From Patulibacter medicamentivorans (GTDB taxonomy: Bacteria; Actinomycetota; Thermoleophilia; Solirubrobacterales; Solirubrobacteraceae): a DNA stretch of 64,000 nt. The position numbers and the translations under genes are program-made. Numbering within the stretch: the stretch's first letter is position 1; every line of letters begins with the position of its first letter. Below are positions 8,634 through 16,278 of the stretch, piece by piece. The notes under the pieces were generated by a model. That model did not search any database. It saw only the letters and a program-made list of their open reading frames with translations, and was not told where the DNA came from. The stretch lies in contig NZ_AGUD01000006.1 in assembly GCF_000240225.1 (NCBI RefSeq), positions 1-64,000 on the forward strand, in the 5' to 3' direction.

Positions 8634-10075
8634 GCCCGCGGCGGGTGCAGCGTGACCGGGCAGCCGCCCTTCATCCCGGTCGAGATGTGGAACTGGTGGC
8701 GGGGGACGAATCCGGGCGCCAGCCGGAAGCGGTAGCGGCGGCGCGCGGTCACCAGCGCGAAGGCGGCCTCCATGTAGGCCAGCCGCATCCCCATGCACTT
8801 GCGCGGCCCGAGGCCGAAGGGCAGGAAGGCGCCCTTGTGGATCTCGTCGCGCGCGAAGCGGGCGGGGTCGAAGCGCTCCGGGTCGCGCCAGTGGCGCGGG
8901 TCGCGGTGGAGCGCGTAAGGCGAGATCCAGACGATCGACCCGCGCGGCACCCGGTGGCCGCCCAGCTCGGTGTCCTCGATCGGCGTGCGACTGAACATCG
9001 GCCCGCCCTGCAGCCGCTGGGCCTCGTCGAAGACCGCGTGCAGGTAGGGCAGCCGGTCGAGGTCGGCGGCGGTCGGTGGCGCGTCGCCGAGGGCGGCGAT
9101 CTCGTCGTCGAGCGTCGCCGCCACGTCGGGGTGCAGGTCGAGCATCGCGACCGTCCACGAGAGCGCCGAGGCGGTCGTCTCGAAGCCGCCGAAGATCAGG
9201 CCGAACAGCTCGCTGCGCAGCTCCTCGTCGGTCATCGGCCGGCCGTCGTCGTCGACCGCGTCGAGCAGCATCTGGAGAATGTCCGAGCCGCCGTCCGGCA
9301 GCTGCGCGGCGCGGCGCTCGCGAACCATCCGGTCGAGGAAGGCGTGGATCCAGCGGATCGCCCGCTCGCCGCGGCGCTGGTAGGGCAGCGGCAGCCCGCG
9401 CGGGGCGTTGGTGGCGATCATCTTGAAGGCCGCGTAGTAGGCGAAGGTCCGGAAGGCGACCACCGCCTCGTCGATCGTGCGGTCGTCGATCCGGGTGGTG
9501 AACATCGAACGCAGCAGCACCGACATCGTCAGGTCGCTCCAGGGCCCGTCGAGGTCGACCGGGCGGCCGCTGCCGACATGCTCCTGCCAGCGGTCGATCC
9601 GCTCCTCGATCGCCTCTCGCACCAGCGGGCTGACCGCCTCCAGCTGGCGGGCGCCGAACTTCGGGCTCAGCAGCCGCCGCATCCGCTTCCACGGCTCGCC
9701 GTCGGAGACCGGCAGCGGCAGGTGGCGCTCGCTGCTGAAGAGGGCGTAGTTCATCTCGCCCTTGCCGTAGTCGCTCGCCCGCCGGTTGAAGACCTCGACC
9801 ACCAGGTCGGGATCGTTGACCAGGATCAGCTCGGCCCGCCCGGGGACCGGCACGCGCACGACGTCGCCGTAGCGGTCGCGCAGCCGCTCGGGCGCGCGGT
9901 AGATGTCGCGCAGCAGCAGCGGCAGCGCGCCGACCGCGGGCCAGCCGCGGGGCCCGGGCGGCAGGGAAGCCGGCCGCGGCGGTGGCGCGGGCCGGGCGCC
10001 GTGGTCGACCGGGCAGCGCGGGTCGGCCGGCGCGGGCGCTGCGGGGCAGGAGGAGGTCGGCTTGGGAGGCGTCAT
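8615..10075 (-). CDS. Cytochrome P450
   Basis: The protein has 486 residues. After a Pro/Ala-rich N-terminus it shows SLPPGPRGWP, the I-helix motif GGFETT, the K-helix ExxR (EAQR) and the haem loop FGLGPRKCMG with Cys427 as iron ligand. It is related to, but clearly different from, the P450 at 7197-8594 (same LQG after ExxR, same RLAYxE after the haem loop). It is the last gene of the - strand unit TetR > 7-TM protein > kinase-like protein > P450, 21 bp after the kinase-like gene. The N-terminal ~35 residues (with a CP..DHGARP stretch) have no counterpart in the + strand P450. Redox partners are not encoded nearby. Confidence 0.93.
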   Translation of the reverse strand: MTPPKPTSSCPAAPAPADPRCPVDHGARPAPPPRPASLPPGPRGWPAVGALPLLLRDIYRAPERLRDRYGDVVRVPVPGRAELILVNDPDLVVEVFNRRASDYGKGEMNYALFSSERHLPLPVSDGEPWKRMRRLLSPKFGARQLEAVSPLVREAIEERIDRWQEHVGSGRPVDLDGPWSDLTMSVLLRSMFTTRIDDRTIDEAVVAFRTFAYYAAFKMIATNAPRGLPLPYQRRGERAIRWIHAFLDRMVRERRAAQLPDGGSDILQMLLDAVDDDGRPMTDEELRSELFGLIFGGFETTASALSWTVAMLDLHPDVAATLDDEIAALGDAPPTAADLDRLPYLHAVFDEAQRLQGGPMFSRTPIEDTELGGHRVPRGSIVWISPYALHRDPRHWRDPERFDPARFARDEIHKGAFLPFGLGPRKCMGMRLAYMEAAFALVTARRRYRFRLAPGFVPRHQFHISTGMKGGCPVTLHPPRAAALPR

Positions 10076-10096
10076 CGGGAGCGGTTCGCGGGGAGG

Positions 10097-11275
10097 TCAG
10101 GCGGCGACGGCGGCGAAGGCGTCGTGGTCGAGGCAGGCGCTGCCGATCCGGCGCAGCATCTCGCCGGAGACCTCGCGCGGCTGCATGTCGCCCGGCATCA
10201 GCCGCGGCGGGCTGAAGGTCGGCGCCCAGAAGGCGAGCGCGCCCCACAGCTGGGCGCGGTAGCGGTCGCGCAGCGCCGGCGGGTCGGCGGCGGGCCCGCC
10301 GCGGCGGTGCAGCTCCTCGCCGTAGAGCGCCAGCAGGTCGTCCTCCCAGGCCCGCCGGTCGTCGACGGCGAGGACGGTCGAGAGCGCGTAGGCCAGGTCG
10401 CGGGCGCCATCGCCGAGCACTACCCCCTGCCAGTCGCATAGCCCGATCCCGCCAGCGGCCGGGCGGTACCAGTTGCCCAGGTGGACGTCGTTGTGGAGCA
10501 GCGTCGGCGGCCGGCTCTCGTGGGCGGCGATCGAGGCCAGCACCGCCCGCCAGGTGCGCGCCGGATCGGCCCGCAGCGAGCGGTCGAGCAGCTCGCCGCA
10601 CTCGCCCAGGCAGCGGCGGAAGGCCGACTCGACGTCGACCAGGGCGAAGGCGTCGCGCCACTGCCGCCCGTAGCTCTTGAAGCCCGCGGGGGGACGGCCG
10701 GCGAAGGTCGCGTGGACGGTGGCGAGGGTCCGCACCACCTGCTCGGCGTCGGCCTGGTCGACCTGGTCGCTCGGCTGCAGGAAGGTCGCGCCCTGGGTCG
10801 CCACCAGGTCCTCGAGCAGCAGCACGGTGGCCATCCGCCGCTGGTCGTAGGCGCCGTGGTGGCAGCACGGGGCGGCGACGTCGAGCTGCTCACGCAGCTG
10901 CAGGTAGAACCGCGCCTCGACGAGGCCGCTGATCGCCTGCGTGATCCGCTGCAGGACGCCGGGGCTGGACTTCGCGAAGACCGTCTCCGGCAGGCCCAGC
11001 GGAGCCGGGTCGCGGTCGTAGCGCAGCCGCAGCCGGTGTCGGCTGGTGGTGCCGTGGGAGCCGTCGATCAGGTCGACGGCGACGACCCGCGCGCGCCCGT
11101 CGGGACAGAGGGCGCGGCTCATCCAGGCCGGCGTCAAGTCGGCCACCCGCGTCGGCGCGACGGTCGGATCGTCGCTGCGGACAGGGCGCAGCCGCTCGAC
11201 CGCGACGCTGGCGGCGATCCGTCCGAGCTGGGGCACGGCACGGGCACGGCCGCCCCACCGTCGCAGCGGGCTCAC
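10097..11275 (-). CDS. Aminoglycoside/ecdysteroid-kinase-like phosphotransferase
   Basis: The protein has 392 residues. The GTG start at 11275 overlaps the stop of the upstream gene by 4 nt. The catalytic loop of the APH/choline-kinase-like fold is visible near residue 260 as LLHNDVHLGNW (HxDxxxxN), followed by LCDWQ, the metal-binding Asp. Upstream, VFAKSS (about residue 100) would supply the nucleotide-binding Lys, and LLLEDL is the usual hinge. The DWQ variant is typical of the EcKinase (DUF227)-like branch, whose members phosphorylate small hydroxylated molecules such as steroids. Sitting between a 7-TM gene and a P450 gene, it may phosphorylate a hydroxylated product. The substrate is inferred only from context. 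Confidence 0.75.
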   Translation of the reverse strand: MSPLRRWGGRARAVPQLGRIAASVAVERLRPVRSDDPTVAPTRVADLTPAWMSRALCPDGRARVVAVDLIDGSHGTTSRHRLRLRYDRDPAPLGLPETVFAKSSPGVLQRITQAISGLVEARFYLQLREQLDVAAPCCHHGAYDQRRMATVLLLEDLVATQGATFLQPSDQVDQADAEQVVRTLATVHATFAGRPPAGFKSYGRQWRDAFALVDVESAFRRCLGECGELLDRSLRADPARTWRAVLASIAAHESRPPTLLHNDVHLGNWYRPAAGGIGLCDWQGVVLGDGARDLAYALSTVLAVDDRRAWEDDLLALYGEELHRRGGPAADPPALRDRYRAQLWGALAFWAPTFSPPRLMPGDMQPREVSGEMLRRIGSACLDHDAFAAVAA

Positions 11276-12081
11276 GCGGGCTCCGCCGTCGTCGTCGGCG
11301 GCTGGGCCGGCACGGCGGTCCGCTGGCGGTCGAGCGTGAAGCGCAGCATCGCCAGCGGGATCGCGGCGTTCATCATCGCGGCCAGCGCCCCGAGCAGCAG
11401 GAACGGCACCGTGCTCGCTCCGCCGTGCAGGGCCAGGTAGGCGGGCCAGGTGCAGAGCAGCGCGACCGCGTAGTAGCAGCCGGGGATCACCGGCAGGAAC
11501 AGCAGCGCTCGCCAGCCGCGCAGGTGGGGCGCCGCCAGCGTCAGGATCGAGGCCATGAACACGTAGAGGAAGGCGTTCTGGACCATGCTCGTGATCGGCA
11601 GCCCGAAGATCCGCGTCGGGTTGTCGCCGTAGTACTCGAAGACGTTGGCCTGGATCGCCATGATCTCCAGCGGCCAGTCGATCACCCCGGCGACGACCGC
11701 GATCAGCACGATCCGCTGGAACGACGCGCCGCCGACGATCAACCGGTGCAGGAACCAGGTGAAGAGCGAGAACATCGCCCCGATCCCGAGCGCGCTGACG
11801 GGGATCACCCGACCGGCCAGCGTGTAGAGCTCGCCCGGCGCATCGGACGCGTACTGGAAGCCGAGGATCGCGTCGATGAACGGCTCGTTCGGCAGCCAGG
11901 CGGTGGCGCTCGCCAGCACCACCAACGGCAGCGCCGAGCGCAGCCGCAGCGCCTCGCGCCCGGCGACCAGGAACGACGCCGCGACCATCGCGAACGTCGC
12001 CCCGGCGAAGATCCAGAAGACCGTCGCGCTGGCCCCGGTCAGGGGGCCGGCCGGATCGAGGAAGCCGCTCTGCGCGCCCAC
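11272..12081 (-). CDS. 7-TM membrane protein, paralogue of 6309-7181, possible AveC-like family
   Basis: I chose the GTG at 12081, two bases after the TetR stop codon. The frame is open further upstream but there overlaps the TetR gene and loses hydrophobic pattern. The 269-residue product has about seven membrane segments. It shares with the 6309 protein the NEPFID motif, a TM4 acidic residue (DWPLEI), and YYGDNPTRI with a following VQN. Conserved acidic residues within membrane segments suggest an enzyme or transporter rather than a structural protein. It is translationally coupled to TetR upstream and to the kinase-like gene downstream (4-nt overlap). The AveC-family assignment is from memory of layout only. 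Confidence 0.6.
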   Translation of the reverse strand: MGAQSGFLDPAGPLTGASATVFWIFAGATFAMVAASFLVAGREALRLRSALPLVVLASATAWLPNEPFIDAILGFQYASDAPGELYTLAGRVIPVSALGIGAMFSLFTWFLHRLIVGGASFQRIVLIAVVAGVIDWPLEIMAIQANVFEYYGDNPTRIFGLPITSMVQNAFLYVFMASILTLAAPHLRGWRALLFLPVIPGCYYAVALLCTWPAYLALHGGASTVPFLLLGALAAMMNAAIPLAMLRFTLDRQRTAVPAQPPTTTAEPA

Positions 12082-12083
12082 GG

Positions 12084-12734
12084 TCAGGCGGCCTCGACCG
12101 CGGCCCGGACGACCGTGTCGGCGAGCGTCCGCAATCGCTGGCCCTCGGCGTCGAGCAGCACGCCGTCGCGGGTCAGGAAGAACGACGCGTTGAGCCGCAC
12201 CACCACCTCGGCCATCCGCCGCGCATGAACCGGATCGAGGTTGCCGGTCGGGTCGACGAAGCGGGCCAGCGCGGCGGTCGCGGCGCGCAGCCACGGTCCG
12301 CCGCGGTCGGTCAGGTGGGGGACGATCGCCCCCGGCTCCTCGGCCAGCAGGTGCGAGGCCAGCGGGTGCTCGGCCGCGGCGCGGGCGCCGACGGCGAACG
12401 CCTCGACCGCGCGGTCGACCGGGTCACGCAGGGACTCGGCGGCTGCGGTCAGTGTGACGAAGAACGCGTGGGTCTCGCGCACGAGGATCCGGCGCAGCAG
12501 CTCGTCCTTGCCGCCGAGTCGGCGGTAGGCGGTCGGGCGAGAGACGCCGGCGCGGCGGGCGATGTCGGTCAGCGAGGTGCGCGCCACGCCATAGCGGGCG
12601 AACTCGGCGGTGGCGACGTCGAGCAGCGCCTTCAGCTCGCCGTCGCCGCTCGCCTCCGGGTCGACGGCGATGTCGAGCAGGGCGGCGAACGGGGCAGCAG
12701 CGTCGGCGGGCAGGTCGGGAGAGGGCGAAGGCAT
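12084..12734 (-). CDS. TetR-family transcriptional regulator
   Basis: The 216-residue protein has an N-terminal extension of ~35 residues and then a TetR helix-turn-helix (TSLTDIARRAGVSRPTAYR, residues ~53-71). The C-terminal ligand-binding half is variable, as usual. It is the first gene of the - strand operon and overlaps an inverted repeat that also spans its -10 element (12733-12760), so autorepression is likely. By context it should control the 7-TM, kinase-like and P450 genes below it, and possibly the mirror-image + strand pair. The ligand is unknown. Confidence 0.88.
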   Translation of the reverse strand: MPSPSPDLPADAAAPFAALLDIAVDPEASGDGELKALLDVATAEFARYGVARTSLTDIARRAGVSRPTAYRRLGGKDELLRRILVRETHAFFVTLTAAAESLRDPVDRAVEAFAVGARAAAEHPLASHLLAEEPGAIVPHLTDRGGPWLRAATAALARFVDPTGNLDPVHARRMAEVVVRLNASFFLTRDGVLLDAEGQRLRTLADTVVRAAVEAA

Positions 12735-12760
12735 GAGACGGCTAGACGATAGCGTCTCAT
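12733..12760 (-). promoter_or_regulatory. TetR promoter with overlapping inverted repeats
   Basis: Two nested symmetries lie over the TetR start: 8-bp arms ATGAGACG / CGTCTCAT (12733-12740, 12753-12760), and AGACG-ATAG-CGTCT (12744-12757). On the - strand a -10-like TATCGT (12746-12751) ends 11 nt before the ATG, so the transcript has almost no leader. A repressor bound here would block its own promoter. Upstream, the rest of the gap to 13328 holds the IS3 remnant and the promoter of the ABC operon. Confidence 0.5.
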
Positions 12761-13150
12761 CGACTCTCGTGGTCGCTTTTGATCGCGCTGCACCTGCTTG
12801 CGGCGGATCGCGGCCGGCCGGCGAGCGCCATCCGGAGCGCGTCGAGGACCAGGTCGGTGCGCGGGTGCGACGCGAACTGCCAGCCGACCACTCGACGCGA
12901 GAGCATGTCGAGCACGACGCTGAAGAACGCGGGTCCCCTGCCGTCGCGCAGCAGCGCCTTCCAGGCCCGGTGAGACCCGTACGCCGCGTAGCTCGCGGCG
13001 TGCACCTGCCGGATCCGCTTCAGCAACACCCCATCCCCAATCGCCCGGCTGGACGAGGTGCGTCGTCGAGGCACGTCCGCTCCGCGAGCGTCCTCGACCA
13101 GTGCCAGATCGGCGATGTCGTCCTGAATGCGGAACCGCCCCCGTGTTTTC
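12757..13150 (-). mobile_element. Degraded IS3-family insertion sequence (transposase remnant)
   Basis: On the - strand, fragments of an IS3-type OrfB transposase can be read: RIRQVHAASYAAYGSHRAW (N-terminal part, about 12960-13025) joined directly to FFSVVLDMLSRRVVGWQF and RTDLVLDALRMAL (start of the rve integrase domain, about 12830-12930). The stretch between these blocks and everything after the second catalytic Asp region is missing, so it is an internally deleted, dead copy. At 13125-13155 the sequence GGAACCGCCCCCGTGTTTTC resembles the terminal repeat of actinobacterial IS3 elements. The remnant sits at the left edge of the catabolic island and may mark its insertion point. Confidence 0.6.
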
Positions 13151-13161
13151 CCCGAATCGGG

Positions 13162-13193
13162 CGAAGTTTCGCTGATCGGCTCCCGCCTACAGT
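13162..13193 (+). promoter_or_regulatory. Candidate promoter of the ABC-importer operon
   Basis: A -10-like TACAGT (13188-13193) lies 135 bp before the 13329 start codon. A small inverted repeat CGAA-GT-TTCG (13162-13171) stands about 16 bp upstream of it, where an activator could bind. No good -35 was seen. The ~130-nt leader after it shows no riboswitch that I recognise. Confidence 0.3.
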
Positions 13194-13328
13194 CGCGAAA
13201 CCAGCCCGTTCGATCGCTGTGGCCGCAGTCGTGGCGATGCATGCGAGCCTCACGGCATCGGACGGTCCGGGGAGAGACGGTCGGCCGGCGGGTTCGGAAC
13301 TCGTTCGCCTGAAACTGAGGAGAGAGCA

Positions 13329-14360
13329 ATGTCCCTATGTACTTCGAGGCGGGCGCAACCGTGGTCGCGCGTGCTGTGCGTCCTCGCGACGGTCGGCCTC
13401 GCGGTCGGTGCGGTCGGATGTGGCGGCGACGACAGCTCGGGCTCGCGGCCCGCGGCCGCGGCCGGATCGTCCGGCGCGCTTCAAGAGGCGCGCGTCGTCG
13501 CCTTCCCGGCGAGCCAGATGCTGACGCCGTACATCGCGCGTGACGAAGGGCGGTTCGAGGCGGTTGGGCTGCCCGTCAAGATCGAGATGTTCTCGGCCGG
13601 GTCCACCGCGAACATCCTTCCGCAGGTCCTGGCCGGCAAGCTGCAGATCGCGCAGACCGCGCTGGCCGACATCGTGCCCGCGATCGCCAGCGGCCAGCCG
13701 CTCCAGGTCCTGCCTGGATTCGGCACCCTCATCGAGGGCAGCGTCGAGACGAGCACGAACACGATCGTCACCGACGACCCGTCGATCAAGGAGTTGAAGG
13801 ACCTCGCGGGCAAGAAGGTCGGCCTCAACGCGCTCCGCACGTCCCACGAGCTCTACCTGCGCGCGCAGCTCGAGAAGGCCGGAGTCGATGCCGACTCCGT
13901 CACGTTCGTCGCCGTGCCCTTGGCCAACATGGCCGCGTCGATCAAGAAGGGCCAGATCGACGCCGGACAGGCGCTCGAGCCCTTCATCAGCCTCGCGGAG
14001 GGCGCAGGGATGCACCGCGTGGCGGCGATCGGGGCGGGCGTCGCCGACGGCCTGCCGTCGGTGGTCTTCTGGACGAGCCGCAAGTACGCCCAGGAGCACC
14101 CGGACGAGATCGCGGCCTTCGCGAAGGCGATGAAGGCGACGATCACGGAGTCGCTCGCGTCCAACCCGAAGGGCGTTGCCGACTACATGAAGAAGTACAC
14201 GGAGATCCCGCCCGAGGCGATCAGCCAGATCGCCAACTTCGGGACCTTCTCGACCGACGTGACCCCGGAGAAGATCGAGCAGGTCGCCAAGGTGCTCGAG
14301 CAGGCCGGCGGCATCAAGTCCGTTCCTCCGCCGAGCGAGTGGATCGTCGGCCAGCAGTGA
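13329..14360 (+). CDS. ABC transporter substrate-binding lipoprotein (SsuA/TauA/NMT1 type)
   Basis: The protein has 343 residues, with an RBS (GGAGAG) just before the ATG. A lipoprotein signal ends in the lipobox VGAVGC (Cys ~34), followed by a Gly/Ser/Ala linker. The mature part has the type-II periplasmic binding fold of the SsuA/TauA/NMT1-THI5 group (YIARDEGRFEAVGLPVKIEM, then SAGSTANILPQVLAGKLQIA). These proteins capture small anions such as sulfonates, aromatic acids or pyrimidine precursors outside the membrane. Two permeases and one ATPase follow, completing an importer. Since the operon leads into a catabolic island, the cargo is probably the substrate degraded there, but it cannot be named from sequence. 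Confidence 0.88.
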   Translation: MSLCTSRRAQPWSRVLCVLATVGLAVGAVGCGGDDSSGSRPAAAAGSSGALQEARVVAFPASQMLTPYIARDEGRFEAVGLPVKIEMFSAGSTANILPQVLAGKLQIAQTALADIVPAIASGQPLQVLPGFGTLIEGSVETSTNTIVTDDPSIKELKDLAGKKVGLNALRTSHELYLRAQLEKAGVDADSVTFVAVPLANMAASIKKGQIDAGQALEPFISLAEGAGMHRVAAIGAGVADGLPSVVFWTSRKYAQEHPDEIAAFAKAMKATITESLASNPKGVADYMKKYTEIPPEAISQIANFGTFSTDVTPEKIEQVAKVLEQAGGIKSVPPPSEWIVGQQ

Positions 14361-14377
14361 CGCGCTGAGCGAGGGGC

Positions 14378-14402
14378 GCGACGCCGTTGCCGGCGGCGTC
14401 GC
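14378..14402 (+). terminator. Hairpin after the binding-protein gene
   Basis: Perfect 9-bp arms GCGACGCCG / CGGCGTCGC with a 7-nt loop start 17 bp after the stop codon. No T-tract follows. Inside an importer operon, such a hairpin commonly attenuates readthrough or protects the abundant binding-protein mRNA. Confidence 0.5.
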
Positions 14403-14499
14403 ACCCCGCGATGCGCAGTTGTCGGCGGCCTCCTGGCCCTCGACGCGCCTGTTCTCGTCCTGAACGCGGAGAGTTGGCTGATTCGTCATCAGCTCGAGA

Positions 14500-14530
14500 C
14501 GAAGTCGCGACTTCGGCCCGCTCGTAGCAT
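14500..14530 (+). promoter_or_regulatory. Internal promoter with 16-bp perfect palindrome
   Basis: CGAAGTCGCGACTTCG (14500-14515) is a perfect palindrome placed 9 bp upstream of a -10-like TAGCAT (14525-14530). The permease start (14555), with its RBS GGAGG at 14542-14546, follows. The palindrome sits in the -35/spacer region, so it is a candidate operator giving the permease/ATPase genes separate control. Confidence 0.45.
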
Positions 14531-14554
14531 CGATCTGTCGTGGAGGTCTCGTAG

Positions 14555-15427
14555 GTGCTGTCATCCTCATTCTCCGTCCGGCGGGCGGCTCGCGCCGGCG
14601 AGTCCCGGCCCGAGCGCCGCCGCGTCCGGCGGTCGTGGCGTGCCCGGATCGCTCGCTACGCCGTCGCGGCCTGGCTTCCGGTCACCCTGATCGGCCTCTG
14701 GGCGTGGACGTCGCGGGCCAGCGCTGATCCGTTCTACCCGCCGCTGGCCGACATCCTGGATCGGCTGCGCGAGCAGTGGCTCGTGGCCGAGCGGCTCACC
14801 GAGGACATCCTGCCGAGCCTGATGTCGCTGGTGGCGGGGCTCGCGCTCGCGACCGCCGTCGGCGTCGGTCTCGGGACGTCGATCGGTCTCTGCCGTCCCG
14901 TGCGCGTCGCGCTCGCGCCGTTCCTGGACCTGTTCCGTTCGCTTCCCGGGCTGGCGCTGATGCCGATCTTCGTCCTCGTCTTCGGGATCGGCAGCGGCGG
15001 TGAGATCGCGCTGATCGCGTTCGCCTGCCTGTGGCCGATCCTGCTCAACACGATCGACGGCGTGGCGGGGATCGATCCCGGGCACCGCGACGTCACGCGC
15101 TCGCTGCGTCTCGGCCGCCTCCACGGACTGCGGTACGTGATCCTCCCGGGCGCGTCCCGCTCGATCCTCGCCGGCGTGAACCTGAGCATCGCGATCGGCG
15201 TGATCTTCATGATCGCCGTCGAGATGTTCAGCTCCAGCCGCGGCGTCGGGTACCAGCTGATCCTCGCGCAGCGCAACTACGACGTGCCGGCCTCGTACGC
15301 GGGCGCGATCGTCGGCGGCCTGCTCGGCTACCTGCTGGCCGTGGGAGCGGCGCAGCTCGAGCGCCGGGTGCTCCTGCGCTGGCACTTCGAGCAGCAGGAG
15401 GCTTCGAGCGGGGGAGCGCCGCGATGA
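14555..15427 (+). CDS. ABC transporter permease (SsuC/TauC type)
   Basis: The protein has 290 residues from a GTG start with RBS GGAGG eight bases upstream. An Arg-rich N-terminus precedes about six membrane helices. The family's permease motif lies in the cytoplasmic loop (GVAGIDPGHRDVTRSLRLGR and ILPGAS, about residues 166-200), which docks to the ATPase. It forms the membrane pore, probably as a heterodimer with the second permease (16279-17139). The stop overlaps an ATG at 15424, though the ATPase more likely starts at 15466. Confidence 0.87.
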   Translation: MLSSSFSVRRAARAGESRPERRRVRRSWRARIARYAVAAWLPVTLIGLWAWTSRASADPFYPPLADILDRLREQWLVAERLTEDILPSLMSLVAGLALATAVGVGLGTSIGLCRPVRVALAPFLDLFRSLPGLALMPIFVLVFGIGSGGEIALIAFACLWPILLNTIDGVAGIDPGHRDVTRSLRLGRLHGLRYVILPGASRSILAGVNLSIAIGVIFMIAVEMFSSSRGVGYQLILAQRNYDVPASYAGAIVGGLLGYLLAVGAAQLERRVLLRWHFEQQEASSGGAPR

Positions 15428-15465
15428 CGAATGCCGCACACCACCGCAAGGAGGTCACACGACCC

Positions 15466-16275
15466 ATGCTCGAAGTCCGATCGCTGTCGATGACGTACGC
15501 CGGGCCGGAGAGCCCCCGCGCCGTGCTCGACGATCTGAACCTCGAGGTCGCGGCCTCGGAGTTCGTATGCCTGGTGGGTCCTTCCGGCGTCGGGAAGACG
15601 ACGTTGCTGCGCTGCCTGTCCGGCCTGCAACGGCCGACCCACGGCGAGGTGCGGGTCGGCGGCGGCCTGGTGGTCGAACCGCCCGCGGCGCTCTCCGTGG
15701 TGTTCCAGGACTACAGCCGGTCGCTCTTTCCGTGGATGTCGGTCGTCGACAACGTCGCGCTGCCGCTCCGCGCCCAGGGCGTGAAGCGGGCGAAGCGCCT
15801 GGCCCGGGCCGCGGAGATGCTGGACGAGGTCGGGCTCGCCGACGTGCGCAAGCAGTACCCCTGGCAGCTGTCGGGCGGCATGCAGCAACGCGTCGCGATC
15901 GCCCGTGCCCTGGTGGACGCGCCGCAGATGCTGCTGATGGACGAGCCGTTCGCGTCGGTCGATGCGCAGACCCGCTTCGACCTCGAGGACCTGGCGCTGA
16001 CGATCCGCCGCGACACCGGAGTCTCGATCCTGCTGGTCACCCATGACATCGACGAGTCGGTGTACCTCGGCGATCGCATCGTCGTCCTGTCCGGCCGGCC
16101 GGCGTCCGTCGCGACCATCCTCGACGTGCCGTTCGGTCACCGTCGCGACCAGATCCGCACGCGGGCCGACCCGCGCTTCGCCGAGATCCGCACCGAGGTC
16201 CTCGTGCGAATCCAAGGCGCGGGAGAGTCCGAGGCCGCACCCGCGTCGGCCGCGAACCTCGACCTCGTGGGCTGA
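15466..16275 (+). CDS. ABC transporter ATP-binding protein (SsuB/TauB type)
   Basis: The protein has 269 residues from ATG 15466, chosen because a strong RBS (AAGGAGGT, 15448-15455) precedes it. An in-frame ATG at 15424 overlapping the permease stop is possible and would add 14 residues. Visible motifs are Walker A GPSGVGKTT (about 38-46), signature LSGGMQQR (about 134), Walker B LLMDEPF (about 156) and the switch His in VTHD. It powers import through the two permeases. SsuB-like ATPases of this size lack an extra regulatory domain, as here. Confidence 0.92.
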   Translation: MLEVRSLSMTYAGPESPRAVLDDLNLEVAASEFVCLVGPSGVGKTTLLRCLSGLQRPTHGEVRVGGGLVVEPPAALSVVFQDYSRSLFPWMSVVDNVALPLRAQGVKRAKRLARAAEMLDEVGLADVRKQYPWQLSGGMQQRVAIARALVDAPQMLLMDEPFASVDAQTRFDLEDLALTIRRDTGVSILLVTHDIDESVYLGDRIVVLSGRPASVATILDVPFGHRRDQIRTRADPRFAEIRTEVLVRIQGAGESEAAPASAANLDLVG

Positions 16276-16278
16276 GCG

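Noticed and set aside
4596-10868. A 2090-codon open frame on the - strand
   Set aside because: It runs antisense to several well-supported genes and reads as Arg/Pro/Ala-rich sequence. Such frames arise from G/C-ending codons in high-G+C genomes.
13194-13328. Riboswitch in the ~130-nt leader of the ABC operon
   Set aside because: I looked for thiamin, SAM and similar consensus cores because the binding protein is of the NMT1/THI5-like group. None was seen.
15424-15465. ATG at 15424 overlapping the permease stop as start of the ATPase
   Set aside because: It is possible, but the AAGGAGGT site is correctly placed only for ATG 15466, and the 14 extra residues have no counterpart in the family.
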